Shown: positions 9,287-20,617, numbered from the stretch's first letter. The stretch: 64,000 nucleotides of DNA from Sulfolobus acidocaldarius SUSAZ (GCA_000508305.1 CP006977.1:1334621-1398620); one strand, 5' to 3'. Notes: generated from the sequence alone by a model not told the origin. Program-made: numbers and translations.

Positions 9287-10633
9287 ATGGATGTTTTAGC
9301 TAAAGCTGAATCATATGGTGCAATATTTGCGGATTTGCGTTACTTTAAAGCTAAGGGATTATCATTGGTTGTTACTGAAGATAGAGAGCAAGTGAGTAGT
9401 TATGGAACTGAAAGAGGTTATTCCTTGAGAGTGTTGTATAGAAATAATTGGGGATATTTTTCATCTTCCAAGGAAATTGAGGAGGAAAATGTAAAGCAAG
9501 CCATAAATAGCTCAGTAGGTAACGAGAATGTAAACATAATACTTCTCCCTTCTAAGCATGACGAAGTTGTGTTGAAACCCAGATATGAGGTTGGTAAATC
9601 TGTCCATGAGAAAATGGAGGATCTTAAGAGACTAAGGCAAAAGATATTTGATCTTGATTCGAGAATTAAGAGCGTTACCATAAGGTACGCAGAAGAGGAA
9701 ATTAGGAAGGAGTACTATAGCACAGAAGGTAGAGAAATAAAACAATCATACTACCTATCTGGAATTTCTATAAATGTAATAGCTAGGGAAGGAGACACTA
9801 TATCTTCTGCCTATCATCGTCATTTTTCCTACCAAGGTTATCCATTTGAAGTGTTCAATGAAGAGGAGATATTAGATACTGTGAAAAGGAGAATAAATAA
9901 TCAATTTGTTGGCTTGACACCTAAAGCTGGTCTTTACACTGTTATATTATCTCCAGACGTTTCAGGAGTTTTCGCTCATGAGGCAATAGGTCATTTGGCA
10001 GAGGCAGACCTTTCAACTAACGGTATATTATTTCCTTTAAGAGGCAAGAAAATAGCCCCTGACTCTGTGACAATAATGGATTCACCATTGGTTCAATATC
10101 CTGAAGGAATAGGAGTGACTTTGTATGACGATGAAGGGGTAGAAGGCAGAGATGTGAAGATTATTGACAAAGGCGTGGTAAAGGAATCTCTCACAGACAG
10201 GTTTTACTCATTATATTTAGGTCAAAAACCTACTGGTAATGCCAGGTCGGAGGACTTTAAGAGCCCTGTTCTTATTAGAATGAGAAATACTTATTTCGCT
10301 CCTGGAGATATTTCGTATCAAGAGATATTAAGGGAAACAAAAAACGGTATTTTACTTGTGTCTCCAAGTGGAGGACAGACTAGTCCAGACGGAACTTTCC
10401 AATTTGGTATCCAGGAGTCATACTTGATAGAAAACGGGGAACTAAGTAAACCTTTAAAGACCGTGGGAATATCTGGATACACTTTAGAGACACTAAAAAG
10501 TGTGGTAAGTGTATCTAAGGAGTTTAATATTTTTCCAGGTTTTTGCGGTAAAGACGGTCAATCTGTTCCTGTAGGTACAGGAGGTTCATATGTGAAGGTT
10601 GAAAAGGTTAAGGTGGGTGGTGTAGTTGGTTAA
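9287..10633 (+). CDS. tldD: TldD-family metalloprotease
   Basis: The 448-residue protein has the TldD zinc-binding motif HEAIGH in DVSGVFAHEAIGHLAEAD (about residue 230), which is the HExxxH signature of the catalytic subunit. TldD and TldE form a heterodimeric protease that degrades unfolded peptides and, in bacteria, matures some ribosomally made peptides. The C-terminal region has the family pattern SPSGGQTSPDGTFQFG and GKDGQSVPVGTGG. The start is ATG at 9287. The next gene, tldE, overlaps its last eight bases, so the complex is encoded as one operon. The enzyme is expected to be cytosolic. Confidence 0.92.
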   Translation: MDVLAKAESYGAIFADLRYFKAKGLSLVVTEDREQVSSYGTERGYSLRVLYRNNWGYFSSSKEIEEENVKQAINSSVGNENVNIILLPSKHDEVVLKPRYEVGKSVHEKMEDLKRLRQKIFDLDSRIKSVTIRYAEEEIRKEYYSTEGREIKQSYYLSGISINVIAREGDTISSAYHRHFSYQGYPFEVFNEEEILDTVKRRINNQFVGLTPKAGLYTVILSPDVSGVFAHEAIGHLAEADLSTNGILFPLRGKKIAPDSVTIMDSPLVQYPEGIGVTLYDDEGVEGRDVKIIDKGVVKESLTDRFYSLYLGQKPTGNARSEDFKSPVLIRMRNTYFAPGDISYQEILRETKNGILLVSPSGGQTSPDGTFQFGIQESYLIENGELSKPLKTVGISGYTLETLKSVVSVSKEFNIFPGFCGKDGQSVPVGTGGSYVKVEKVKVGGVVG

Positions 10634-11873
10634 GGACGAGTATTCATTGATTAGTAGAGCTAAGGATATGGGTGTAACCGCTGAAATATATTCTGTAGAA
10701 GTCTCCTCAATACAATATAAGAAAGACAGACAAGCTCACTTTTTTAATCTAAGAGATTCAGGCTATGGTCTTAGAGTAATTAAGGATGGAAAAGTAGGTT
10801 TTGCGCACTCAAACTTATTAGAAGAGAGTTTATTGGAGATGGCAATAGAAACGATGAAGTTATCTAAAGAAGATAAATTTAACGTCTTACCTTATTCAAA
10901 GCCTGTAAGTAAGATCAACTTGAAGTTCTTTGACATAGAAGATGCAAGAGAAAAATTACTTGAGTTTTCTAAGCAAACTGAGGAAGCTAAGGATTATGCA
11001 AATGTGGTCAATGAGTACTATGAGGCTGTGAATAGTAAAATTAAGATCATAAGCACAGAGGGTATAGATGTAGAAGAGGAAAGGAGTCTTATAGGTATGT
11101 CAATAGTTTATAATTTCAAAATCGGAGATTACGTATCTCCTGAAATTTACGAGGGGATTTCCAGTAGAGATATAGGGAAGTTAGACGTCAAGAGGGGTAT
11201 TATGGATAAAATAGTGATGAAGAGAAATTTATATAAAAATATGAGCAAAGAGAGGTTAAAATTCAATAGTGTCATATTAACCCCTAAAGCTGTGTCCTCA
11301 TTATTTATTCCCCTCCTTATGCACTCTTTATCCTTAGAGAATAAATTTAGAGGCAAAAGTATTTTGAAGGACGAGGAGATTTTGAATGAGTCTCTAACAC
11401 TAATTGATAACCCATTACTCTCCCATGCTCCTGGTAGTAGATCTTTTGATGGGGAGGGTCTACCCTCAAAAATTGTGCAGCTCATAGAGAGAGGAATGGT
11501 GAGGAATTTCCTATCTAACACATATTGGTCATTAAGGGCTAACAGAGAGAATACACATTCAGCAGGGAGGAGTTATTCAACTTTGCCTTCTATTTCGCCA
11601 TCAGTGATTGATATTCAAGTCTCCAGCTCTGCAGATGAGGAGACAATAGTCGTTGATGAAGTTCAAGGAGTCCATACGAGTAATTTCGATACAGGAGATT
11701 TTTCGTTAGTAGCTTCAGTCTCATGGTATAAGGATAGTGCTCTAAGAGAGCTAACTATCAGTGGTAATATCAAAGATCTTGCGAAGAATATTATAGGAGC
11801 CCTAGGTGAAAAGGAAATGGTGTGGAATGTTCATACTAAATCCTTGTTTTTTAACGGCGTTAATCTAGTATGA
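10626..11873 (+). CDS. tldE: TldE/PmbA-family protease partner
   Basis: The 415-residue protein is homologous to TldD over its whole length but has no HExxxH motif. The corresponding region reads SSLFIPLLMHSLSLENKFRG, as expected for the non-catalytic TldE/PmbA subunit that completes the protease barrel. The start is TTG at 10626, overlapping tldD by eight bases, with a purine-rich GGTGG a few bases upstream. The T-rich run directly after the stop (11876-11895) probably terminates the tldDE transcript. Its function depends on TldD. Confidence 0.9.
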   Translation: MVKDEYSLISRAKDMGVTAEIYSVEVSSIQYKKDRQAHFFNLRDSGYGLRVIKDGKVGFAHSNLLEESLLEMAIETMKLSKEDKFNVLPYSKPVSKINLKFFDIEDAREKLLEFSKQTEEAKDYANVVNEYYEAVNSKIKIISTEGIDVEEERSLIGMSIVYNFKIGDYVSPEIYEGISSRDIGKLDVKRGIMDKIVMKRNLYKNMSKERLKFNSVILTPKAVSSLFIPLLMHSLSLENKFRGKSILKDEEILNESLTLIDNPLLSHAPGSRSFDGEGLPSKIVQLIERGMVRNFLSNTYWSLRANRENTHSAGRSYSTLPSISPSVIDIQVSSSADEETIVVDEVQGVHTSNFDTGDFSLVASVSWYKDSALRELTISGNIKDLAKNIIGALGEKEMVWNVHTKSLFFNGVNLV

Positions 11874-11874
11874 A

Positions 11875-11895
11875 AGTTTTTATTTTTTCTCTATC
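11875..11895 (+). terminator. Poly-T terminator after tldDE
   Basis: The bases after the tldE stop read as two close T-runs (TTTTT and TTTTTT), the usual form of an archaeal intrinsic terminator. It lies just before the universal stress protein gene. Confidence 0.45.
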
Positions 11896-11915
11896 ATAAT
11901 AATGTGTGGATGGGC

Positions 11916-12329
11916 ATGTTTAAAAAAATAGTTGTAGCATATGATGGTTCTGATAACGCTAATAGGGCATTAGATGTTGCCATAGATTTAGCAAAGAAGT
12001 ATGACGCTAAGTTAGATGTTGTTCAAGTGGTAGATACTTCAGCATTACTTGGAATGGGTCTTGCACCTGTACCAAATGACTTGATCCAACAAGTTTACTC
12101 TAAGGCTAAGAGTGATGTGGAGAACGCTAAGAATAAAGCCACAAATCAAGGCGTTAAAGAGGTTGATGGTATAGTACTCGAGGGAGATCCAGCATCTTCT
12201 ATTGTAGAGTACTCAAGTAAAAGTGGTGCCAGTCTAATTGTGACAGGAAGTAGAGGTCTATCTACTTTCAAGCGTCTCCTTTTAGGGAGTGTATCCACAA
12301 AAATTGCTCAAGAATCAAGAATTCCGGTG

Positions 12330-12344
<15 letters not shown>
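11916..12344 (+). CDS. Universal stress protein (UspA family)
   Basis: A single UspA domain is present. The N-terminal strand FKKIVVAYDGSDNANRAL carries the conserved Asp after the first beta strand. The C-terminal nucleotide-binding motif is GSRGLSTFKRLLLGSVS, close to the G-2x-G-9x-GS pattern of ATP-binding members. The frame is open from GTG 11904 with an intermediate ATG at 11910, but the ATG at 11916 (MFKKIVVAYDGS) matches the family's usual N-terminus and is chosen here. The protein is cytosolic and probably dimeric. It is convergent with birA, overlapping it by 15 bases. Confidence 0.88.
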
Positions 12345-14160
<1,816 letters not shown>

Positions 14161-14272
14161 CTATGAAAGGTGATTAGTGAGGTGATCGCTGATAAATGAT
14201 GAAAGTGTTAAAACTCTTTAATGCAAAGGTATTTTAGTAACTGTTAGAATATAGCTTATTGATGATGTTAAG

Positions 14273-14788
14273 ATGACAGAAGAGTTATTATTAACAGGAA
14301 ACCTTGAAGAAGTATCAAAAAAAGTTGTTAATTGGTTACTGAATAGGAAACCAATAAAGAGTTTGAAAGACTGGGGTACATCATTCTCGTTATGGCCTCC
14401 TCATCTAACAACAAGTTGCTGTGGGACAGAGTTTGGCGCATTTGCAGCGGCAAGGTTTGATGCAGAAAGATATGGTGTTTTACCATTTTCCTCAGCGAGA
14501 CAGACTAACTTACTAGTAATTGAAGGTACATTAACTAGAAAGATGGGTAGAGCTGCGAAGATTGTATATGATCAGATGCCAGAGCCCAAATTCGTAATAG
14601 CTATGGGCGCATGTGCATTAGAGGGTGGTATTTTCTGGAACTCTTACAATACTGTTTTACCCTCAGATTTAGGAATTCCTGTAGATATCTACGCGCCAGG
14701 TTGCCCAACAAGACCTGAGGCATTAGCAAGAGCCGTATTGCTACTTCAGAAGAGGATTAGATCTAATAACGGAACTCTTAATAAATAG
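14273..14788 (+). CDS. nuoB: NADH:quinone oxidoreductase subunit B (NuoB-like)
   Basis: The 171-residue protein carries the ligands of the N2 [4Fe-4S] cluster: the tandem Cys in TTSCCGTEFGAFAAARFD, one Cys in VIAMGACALEGGIFW, and one in YAPGCPTRPEAL. This is the full set expected of NuoB, the subunit that passes electrons to quinone in complex I-like enzymes. No other complex I gene is nearby, so its partners must be encoded elsewhere; the downstream gene is an M20 peptidase. The start is ATG at 14273. [NiFe]-hydrogenase small subunits are related but would show additional cluster motifs. Confidence 0.9.
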   Translation: MTEELLLTGNLEEVSKKVVNWLLNRKPIKSLKDWGTSFSLWPPHLTTSCCGTEFGAFAAARFDAERYGVLPFSSARQTNLLVIEGTLTRKMGRAAKIVYDQMPEPKFVIAMGACALEGGIFWNSYNTVLPSDLGIPVDIYAPGCPTRPEALARAVLLLQKRIRSNNGTLNK

Positions 14789-14806
14789 AGTTTCCTCATT
14801 TTTAAT

Positions 14807-15955
14807 ATGGACGACCTATTAAAACTGGTATCTGCACTAGTGAAAATTCCTAGTGTAAACCCACCTCATGGAGAAGGTTTAAGAGACTGTGCGAATTTTA
14901 TAAGAGGGTATTTCTCTGACCACGGTTATAATGCTGAAGTAGTAGAATTTGATAAGGGATGGCCAAACATTATTGTTAGTAATGGTAAGAAGAGTGATAA
15001 GTCTATAATGCTGAATGGACATTATGATGTTGTTCCTACAGGAGATTTAAAAAGCTGGACTTATGATCCCTTCTCAGGTCTAATACTTGAAGACAAGATT
15101 TACGGAAGAGGCTCTTCTGATATGAAGAGCGGTTTAGCAGCCCAAATGAAAGTCTTCGTTGAGTTAGCGGACAAATTAGACTATAACCTGGTGTTTACTG
15201 CAGTCCCTGATGAGGAAAGTGGTGGTTTTCATGGCGCTAAGCATCTTGCAGAGAAATATAAGCCTAATTTAGTATTGGTTTCAGAACCCTCAGGGTCTGA
15301 ATGGATAAATATAGGAGAGAAAGGACTTCTTCAGGTTAAGTTAAAGTCTAAGGGTAAAGTTGCTCACGGTAGCCTTCCTTCTCTTGGTGATAACGCTATT
15401 ATGAAAATTGTTAGGGATCTAATGAATTTGGAGAAGATAAGGGATGTGAAAATACCTATACCTAGCGAACTAAGGGATGCGATTTCAGCTAGAGCTTCAT
15501 CTGAAGTGGAGAGGGATTACGTATCTATATCTTTCAATCCTGGAGTAATTAAAGGTGGCGTAAAGGTAAATGTAGTCCCTGATTACGCTGAGGCTGAAGT
15601 GGATATGAGAATTCCACCTGGTATCAAAAATTCAGAGGCTTTATCACTAGTTAAGAGGTTGGTAAGTGAGAGTGAGGTGGAACCAATTGACCTATCTGAA
15701 CCTAACTATACGAACCCTGAAAATCCTTATGTTAAAAAGCTTGAAGTAACGATAAGTAAGACCTTAGGAATAAGACCTAAGAATTATATCATAACCGGCG
15801 CTACAGACGGACGCTATTTTAGGAACAAAGGAATTCCTGCAATAGTTTACGGACCCGGAGAGTTAGGCGTTGCACACACTTACAACGAGTTTGTGAGTTT
15901 CAAGGAGGTAATAAACGCATATAAAGTTATAAGGGAATATTTACTTTCAATTTAA
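14807..15955 (+). CDS. M20-family metallohydrolase (ArgE/DapE/ACY1 type)
   Basis: The 382-residue protein is a dinuclear-zinc amidohydrolase. The ligands and catalytic residues are visible in order: NGHYDVVPTGD (His plus catalytic Asp), GRGSSDMKSGLAA (bridging Asp), PDEESGGFHGA (catalytic Glu and ligand Glu), SEPSGSEW, and the C-terminal His in GVAHTYNEFV. A dimerisation domain interrupts the catalytic domain around KGKVAHGSLPSLGDNA. The family includes acetylornithine deacetylase, succinyl-diaminopimelate desuccinylase and carboxypeptidases; sequence alone does not choose between them. It lies 18 bases after nuoB and could be cotranscribed with it. The start is ATG at 14807. Confidence 0.85.
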   Translation: MDDLLKLVSALVKIPSVNPPHGEGLRDCANFIRGYFSDHGYNAEVVEFDKGWPNIIVSNGKKSDKSIMLNGHYDVVPTGDLKSWTYDPFSGLILEDKIYGRGSSDMKSGLAAQMKVFVELADKLDYNLVFTAVPDEESGGFHGAKHLAEKYKPNLVLVSEPSGSEWINIGEKGLLQVKLKSKGKVAHGSLPSLGDNAIMKIVRDLMNLEKIRDVKIPIPSELRDAISARASSEVERDYVSISFNPGVIKGGVKVNVVPDYAEAEVDMRIPPGIKNSEALSLVKRLVSESEVEPIDLSEPNYTNPENPYVKKLEVTISKTLGIRPKNYIITGATDGRYFRNKGIPAIVYGPGELGVAHTYNEFVSFKEVINAYKVIREYLLSI

Positions 15956-15975
15956 TTTTTTAAAGAAAAAACTAT

Positions 15976-17040
15976 TTAAGATGGTAGTATTCCTGGGGGT
16001 AGGAAATGAGCTGCTAGGACTCCTAGCAGATGTGTAGCTATAGCAGCTCCTATGCCTAATACCATCATTTCTGCTCCTTTTTTGACTGGGTTCACTTCAC
16101 TTATCAAGCCTATCAACGATCCCACTGTAAATATTGCCAATCCTGATACCAAGTAGGAGGATATTAACCCTGCTAGTCCGCTTAACCCTAAAAGGTATGT
16201 TATAACAGGGATCACTGCACCTACAATATAAGACAACCCTGTTATCAAGGCACTCTTTCTAGGACTTTCGTCAGTCTCTGGAGATATGATATCCTCTGCA
16301 ACATCCACCAGTCTAGGCGATAGCTTTTCTGCCACCTCTTCTTTTACACCCATATCCACTAATACCTCAGACAATCTGTCCATAACTTCATTCTTGTCTA
16401 TTGCTTTAGCTTCCTCTATCCTTTTCCTCTTTATTTGGTTAATCTCTTTACTTGACTTGGTTGACAGATAAGCACCTATGCTCATTGATAATGTGCCAGA
16501 GGCTCCCACAATTAGTCCCGAAACAGCCACAAAGAGAGGGTTTCCTACTGCACCTGCAATACCGGAGGTTGCCGCTAGAACCTCAACTAAACCATCACTT
16601 ATACCGTATATGAAATCTCCAACATCTTTGGCTTTAAGTCTACCCAATAACTCCTCATGAACAGCTTCATCTATTGCAATTTCCCTGATTTTTTGCCTTT
16701 CCTGTTGAGTGAACTCCTCAGTTCTAGCTAATGACAGATATTTGTTGATACTCTCATTCTCCCTGGATTCAAGTAACTTTATTGTGAGCTGTAAACCAAA
16801 TATTTTCCTGAAAGCTTTGTAAAATTTTATTCTTAATCTATCAATTTTTCTTAACTGTTCTAAGCCTAGTCCCTTCCTATCGGCAATCTCCCTCCATACT
16901 TCTGCATGTTTTTCCTCCATCTCAGCCAATTTCAAAAGGCACTCCTTGGCGTAATTGTCCTTCTCATCCTTTGCTAATTCTCTGTAAACTTCTCTATCGA
17001 AGAGTTCATCTTTGTAGTTCTTCGATAGGTTACTACTCAT
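15976..17040 (-). CDS. Erythrin-VIT1 fusion: ferritin-like domain plus VIT1/CCC1 transporter
   Basis: The 354-residue protein has two parts. Residues about 8-140 form a ferritin/rubrerythrin-like four-helix domain with the metal ligands EMEEKHAEVWREI and AIDEAVHEELLG. The rest is a VIT1/CCC1 membrane domain of about five helices, beginning YGISDGLVEVLAATSGIAGA, with a charged cytoplasmic hairpin (EEAKAIDKNEVMDRLSEVL). Related erythrin-VIT1 (MbfA-type) proteins export iron. The ferritin-like part would sense or oxidise Fe(II) before export, which is family knowledge. The start is ATG at 17040. It is convergent with the M20 gene and follows the exporter gene on the same strand. Confidence 0.85.
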   Translation of the reverse strand: MSSNLSKNYKDELFDREVYRELAKDEKDNYAKECLLKLAEMEEKHAEVWREIADRKGLGLEQLRKIDRLRIKFYKAFRKIFGLQLTIKLLESRENESINKYLSLARTEEFTQQERQKIREIAIDEAVHEELLGRLKAKDVGDFIYGISDGLVEVLAATSGIAGAVGNPLFVAVSGLIVGASGTLSMSIGAYLSTKSSKEINQIKRKRIEEAKAIDKNEVMDRLSEVLVDMGVKEEVAEKLSPRLVDVAEDIISPETDESPRKSALITGLSYIVGAVIPVITYLLGLSGLAGLISSYLVSGLAIFTVGSLIGLISEVNPVKKGAEMMVLGIGAAIATHLLGVLAAHFLPPGILPS

Positions 17041-17073
17041 AAAGTAAAAATAGATATCAGAAACTAAAATATC

Positions 17074-18486
17074 TTATTCCACTACCTTACGAGATGTCTT
17101 ACCTTCTCCTAAAATCGACAGGATTGCGGCAACTACAACTATAACTGAAGATATTAAAAATGCCAAGTGGAGACCATCCACAAATACTGAACTTACCCCT
17201 CCATTCAGCACATTAGTTCCCAGAAATATCTCGAAGGCAACATTTCTAGGTATACTGAGTGTAGATACTGTAATTGTGAGCACATAACTCAATATTGTAC
17301 CGATATTTCCTAAGGTTCTTGATACACCTGAAACAGCACCGTAATATTCTCTAGGAGCGTTAAACATTATTGCTGTTTGGTTTGACGGCCAAAACATACC
17401 TGAGCCGATGCCGGTTATAAAGGTAATCGCTAAAATTATTTCTATAGGTGTTATTGGTGTTAAAAATAGGTAGTAAGCCATTAATGAGATAAAAGTGAAA
17501 ATTAGCCCTATTCCAGCAATTACTCCAGGTTTTCCTCTGTCAGCAACTCTACCCATAATTGGTGCTAAAATACTAGCTATAATATAACCTGGTGAAAGTA
17601 TTATTGACGAGTAAAATGGACTATACCCCCTAACACCTTGTAAGTACATGATCAAGAGGAAACTTACCGCTAATGCGCCTAGACCCTGTAAGAAATTCGC
17701 GAATACAGAATACGAAAGCTTCTTCTCTCGGAAGACCCTCATATTCACAATCGGTGCACTGACCTTTCTTTCCACAAGTATAAATGCAGGAATAAGTAAG
17801 ATGCCCACTATGATCATTAAGACACTTGATATTGATACACCCTCACCTGCAATTAGCACTGAACCGAAGGAAATTAAAAATAACAGTAAACCTAATACGA
17901 GTGAACCTGGAATATCTAACTTATTCTTTGTTTTGTTAACATCTTTTATCTCTCTGAAGCCCAGGATTACAGCGATTATTCCTATAGGTACATTAATGTA
18001 AAATATGTATCTCCATCCTACAAAAGTAGTCAACACGCCTCCTAAAATTATTCCCAAAAGTGCACCTACATTCCATCCTAAAGTGGTCAACCCATACGCA
18101 CCACCCCTTCTGTTGGGTGGAAGGATATCAGCAACTATTGCCCCACTGTTTGATGCAAGCATTGCACCTCCAGCTGCTTGTAGGATCCTGAAACCTATGA
18201 GAAATTCTACATTATTTGAAATTCCACATAATCCAGAGGCTAAAGTGAAAAACAGGAACCCCATGTTATAAATTCTAGACCTTCCTACTATGTCTCCGAT
18301 TCTACCAGCCTGAGTTGATAGTATAGCTAATACCAATAGGTAAGCTAGTAGAACCCATATTGATGTGTAGAGGTCTGTGTGTAAATCGGTTGTGATTGTG
18401 GGTAGGGCTAGTAATACTATAGTGGTGTCTACTGCTGCCATCAGAGTTCCAAGGACTAGGACAAAGATAATTATACCAATTTTCAT
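17074..18486 (-). CDS. MFS transporter, DHA2 (EmrB/QacA) drug-exporter type
   Basis: The 470-residue protein has about 14 membrane helices. The first helix holds LMAAVDTTIVLLALPTI, the DHA2 motif D1, and the loop after helix 2 has QAGRIGDIVGRSRIYNMG, a version of MFS motif A. It is expected to export drugs or organic ions driven by protons. A second DHA2 exporter lies at 40658-42325 beside a MarR gene, and both carry a similar palindrome just before their start codons. The ATG at 18486 is chosen. The gene precedes the erythrin-VIT1 gene by 33 bases and may be cotranscribed with it. Confidence 0.88.
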   Translation of the reverse strand: MKIGIIIFVLVLGTLMAAVDTTIVLLALPTITTDLHTDLYTSIWVLLAYLLVLAILSTQAGRIGDIVGRSRIYNMGFLFFTLASGLCGISNNVEFLIGFRILQAAGGAMLASNSGAIVADILPPNRRGGAYGLTTLGWNVGALLGIILGGVLTTFVGWRYIFYINVPIGIIAVILGFREIKDVNKTKNKLDIPGSLVLGLLLFLISFGSVLIAGEGVSISSVLMIIVGILLIPAFILVERKVSAPIVNMRVFREKKLSYSVFANFLQGLGALAVSFLLIMYLQGVRGYSPFYSSIILSPGYIIASILAPIMGRVADRGKPGVIAGIGLIFTFISLMAYYLFLTPITPIEIILAITFITGIGSGMFWPSNQTAIMFNAPREYYGAVSGVSRTLGNIGTILSYVLTITVSTLSIPRNVAFEIFLGTNVLNGGVSSVFVDGLHLAFLISSVIVVVAAILSILGEGKTSRKVVE

Positions 18487-18497
18487 AAATTATTTTT

Positions 18498-18511
18498 GTT
18501 CGGTTCCGAAT
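18498..18511 (-). promoter_or_regulatory. Operator-like palindrome before the DHA2 exporter
   Basis: TTCGG-TT-CCGAA is a perfect inverted repeat at 18499-18510, beginning 12 bases upstream of the ATG and next to a TTTTTAA promoter element. On the coding strand it reads ATTCGGAACCGAAC. The end ACCGAAC is identical to the site before the other DHA2 exporter at 40640-40653. It probably binds a MarR-type repressor. Confidence 0.45.
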
Positions 18512-18770
18512 TAAAAAGTTATGCTCTCTAACTTCGTTCAAAAGTCCAGGTAAACTGAGACTAGATTGTATTTAGAGCCTATTAAATGTTTTTATCCTTA
18601 CATTAGAAGGTTAACGGCTAAGGGTATTCCGTGAGTTTCGCCTTATCGTACTGGGGAATGGTCAAATATCATGTATTTAAATAATTGCTTTGCTTCTACA
18701 CTGACTATTCAGATAGGTTAATTGGTCATTAAGAAAAATGTTTTTTCTGTTAAAAATTAATTTTTGTTTT

Positions 18771-20096
18771 TCAGTTTATTTCTTCAATTCTTACAAATCT
18801 AGTGGTACCCTTCTGGTCTGGTCTTGCTGCACCTACCACTACAATGTTTCCATTTAATCCTAAGTTTAAAGCCGTCTCTTTTGCCTTTCTTGTAATGTCG
18901 TCTAATGTCTCTAATTTATCTGTCATTACTGGATAAATGCCGTAACACATTGACAATTTTTTAGCAACGTTCTTGTCGAAGGTTAAGGTTATTATTGGAC
19001 ATGTCGGTCTTAGCCTAGAGATCCTTAGTGCAGTAGAGCCACTCCTTGTGTACACGAATATTGCGGGCGAGTTTGACAATATTGAGGATACCACAGCAGA
19101 GTAAGCTATAGCTTCGTCTACGTTCTTATATATGTGGATTCTTTTTGGTTTAAACGTCTTCTCTACGCTAATTATTAAACTATCAAGAGTTTTAACCACG
19201 TCGAGTGGATACAATCCTATGGCTGTTTCATCGCTTAGCATTATCGCATCTACTCCTTGAGATATTGAGTTGGCTACATCAGTTACTTCTGCTCTTGTCG
19301 GCAACGGAGATTCAACCATAGATTCTAGTACTTGAGTTGCTAGGATAACGGGTTTACCATAGTTTCTAGCGACCTTCACTATTCTCCTCTGTATCTGTGG
19401 TAAACTAGGTAATCCTACTTCAACCCCTAAGTCCCCACGGGCGACCATTACTCCATCAGACGCCTTACAAATCTCCTTCAAATTGGATAGGGCTTTCTTC
19501 TTCTCTATCTTTGATATAAGCCAAACCTTATTTCCTACAATCTCTCTTACTTTCTTGACATCGTCTGCATTTATCACAAAGGAGAGACCTATGAATGTTG
19601 CCCCTAAATCTATTGCAAGCTTTAATAACTCATAATCCCTTTTTGTTAAACCTACAGGTGTGTCAGCATCAGGTAAATTTATTCCCTTTCGTGATGTGAT
19701 TGTCCCTCCCTCAATCACAGTCGCAATTGCTTTTTCCCCTTCAACTTCCTCAATTTTCAGCTTTATACGACCATCAGCTATTAAAACGTTAGAATCTTTC
19801 TTTATTAGTTTAAAGAAAATTTCATTATCCACTGGTATATCTTGACCGAATGTGACTTTATCTCCACGCTTCAGATCTATAGGATTTTTTAAGTCGCCAA
19901 TTCTCAGTTTAGGTCCAGGTAGGTCAGCCAGGATAGGTACTTTATCCCTCACCATATCAAAGTATCTTCTATGCTGTTCCTCATCTCCATGGGCTAGATT
20001 GATTCTAATTATATCAACTGCTCTAGCGAGTTCATCTATAATCTTCTCGCTGTTAGGTCCCATTGTGGCTATTATCTTGGTTTTTCTCCTATACAT
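18771..20096 (-). CDS. pyk: Pyruvate kinase
   Basis: The 441-residue enzyme converts phosphoenolpyruvate and ADP to pyruvate and ATP. The opening RRKTKIIATMGPNSEK, the catalytic WLISKIEKKKALSNL (Lys and Glu), the metal and substrate region DGVMVARGDLGVEVGLP, and MVESPLPTRAEVTDVANSI are all intact. The C-terminal domain is about as short as in other archaeal enzymes, with VYTRSGSTALRISRLRPTCP. The start is ATG at 20096, overlapping the DUF2299-like gene upstream by eight bases, so the two form an operon. Confidence 0.95.
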   Translation of the reverse strand: MYRRKTKIIATMGPNSEKIIDELARAVDIIRINLAHGDEEQHRRYFDMVRDKVPILADLPGPKLRIGDLKNPIDLKRGDKVTFGQDIPVDNEIFFKLIKKDSNVLIADGRIKLKIEEVEGEKAIATVIEGGTITSRKGINLPDADTPVGLTKRDYELLKLAIDLGATFIGLSFVINADDVKKVREIVGNKVWLISKIEKKKALSNLKEICKASDGVMVARGDLGVEVGLPSLPQIQRRIVKVARNYGKPVILATQVLESMVESPLPTRAEVTDVANSISQGVDAIMLSDETAIGLYPLDVVKTLDSLIISVEKTFKPKRIHIYKNVDEAIAYSAVVSSILSNSPAIFVYTRSGSTALRISRLRPTCPIITLTFDKNVAKKLSMCYGIYPVMTDKLETLDDITRKAKETALNLGLNGNIVVVGAARPDQKGTTRFVRIEEIN

Positions 20097-20568
20097 ATCT
20101 CGTTATCCCTTGTTTTCCTTCATCCGCTACACCAAATTTATTATTAATTCTGTTTATCACCAGCATACCTGCATTTCTGACAACGTAATAAGCACTTAAT
20201 AGCTCATTTGGGGTCATCCCATCTGCAAATATAATTCTTATGATCTGTATTGCATCTGGTACATCTGTGCCTGGTGGTAGAAAGGCAAAATCTACACCCA
20301 TCTTAAGAAGGTCCTCTGCTAGGTTGTTAAGGAATTCTTTTCTTTCCTCTAGTTTCAAGCCTCCAATGGCTTTCTTGTGAACAGGATGGATTGCGACGCC
20401 CATAGTTATTAGATAAAACCTAGATTTATCTGTAAGGCGTATTATATCAACTACGGGGAAACCTTGTGGCGGAGTGGTTACAATGTGGAACTTCTCTTGT
20501 GCCTGTGGTGGTCTACTAACACTTAATCCTAATTCTTTCATCACATCTTCTATTTCTTTATCATTCAT
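20089..20568 (-). CDS. DUF2299-like conserved protein
   Basis: The 159-residue soluble protein has no catalytic motif that I recognise. Its pattern (FHIVTTPPQGFPVVDIIRL, ITMGVAIHPVHKKAIGGL, and a helical C-terminus with NELLSAYYVVRNAGMLVI) resembles the archaeal DUF2299 family, whose fold recalls secretion-chaperone-like proteins. It is translationally coupled to pyruvate kinase through an eight-base overlap, but no role in glycolysis is implied by the sequence. The start is ATG at 20568. The family assignment is from memory and moderately secure. Confidence 0.6.
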   Translation of the reverse strand: MNDKEIEDVMKELGLSVSRPPQAQEKFHIVTTPPQGFPVVDIIRLTDKSRFYLITMGVAIHPVHKKAIGGLKLEERKEFLNNLAEDLLKMGVDFAFLPPGTDVPDAIQIIRIIFADGMTPNELLSAYYVVRNAGMLVINRINNKFGVADEGKQGITRYV

Positions 20569-20617
20569 AGTGGTTTAGTAGACTCTGGTAAGATATTAGA
20601 CTTTCGCTCAACTTATC

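Noticed and set aside
14165-14205. Cluster of GGTGA, CTGA and TGATGA motifs just after the second C/D-box candidate
   Set aside because: The motifs do not occur in the C-D'-C'-D order with suitable spacing, so I did not call a third sRNA.
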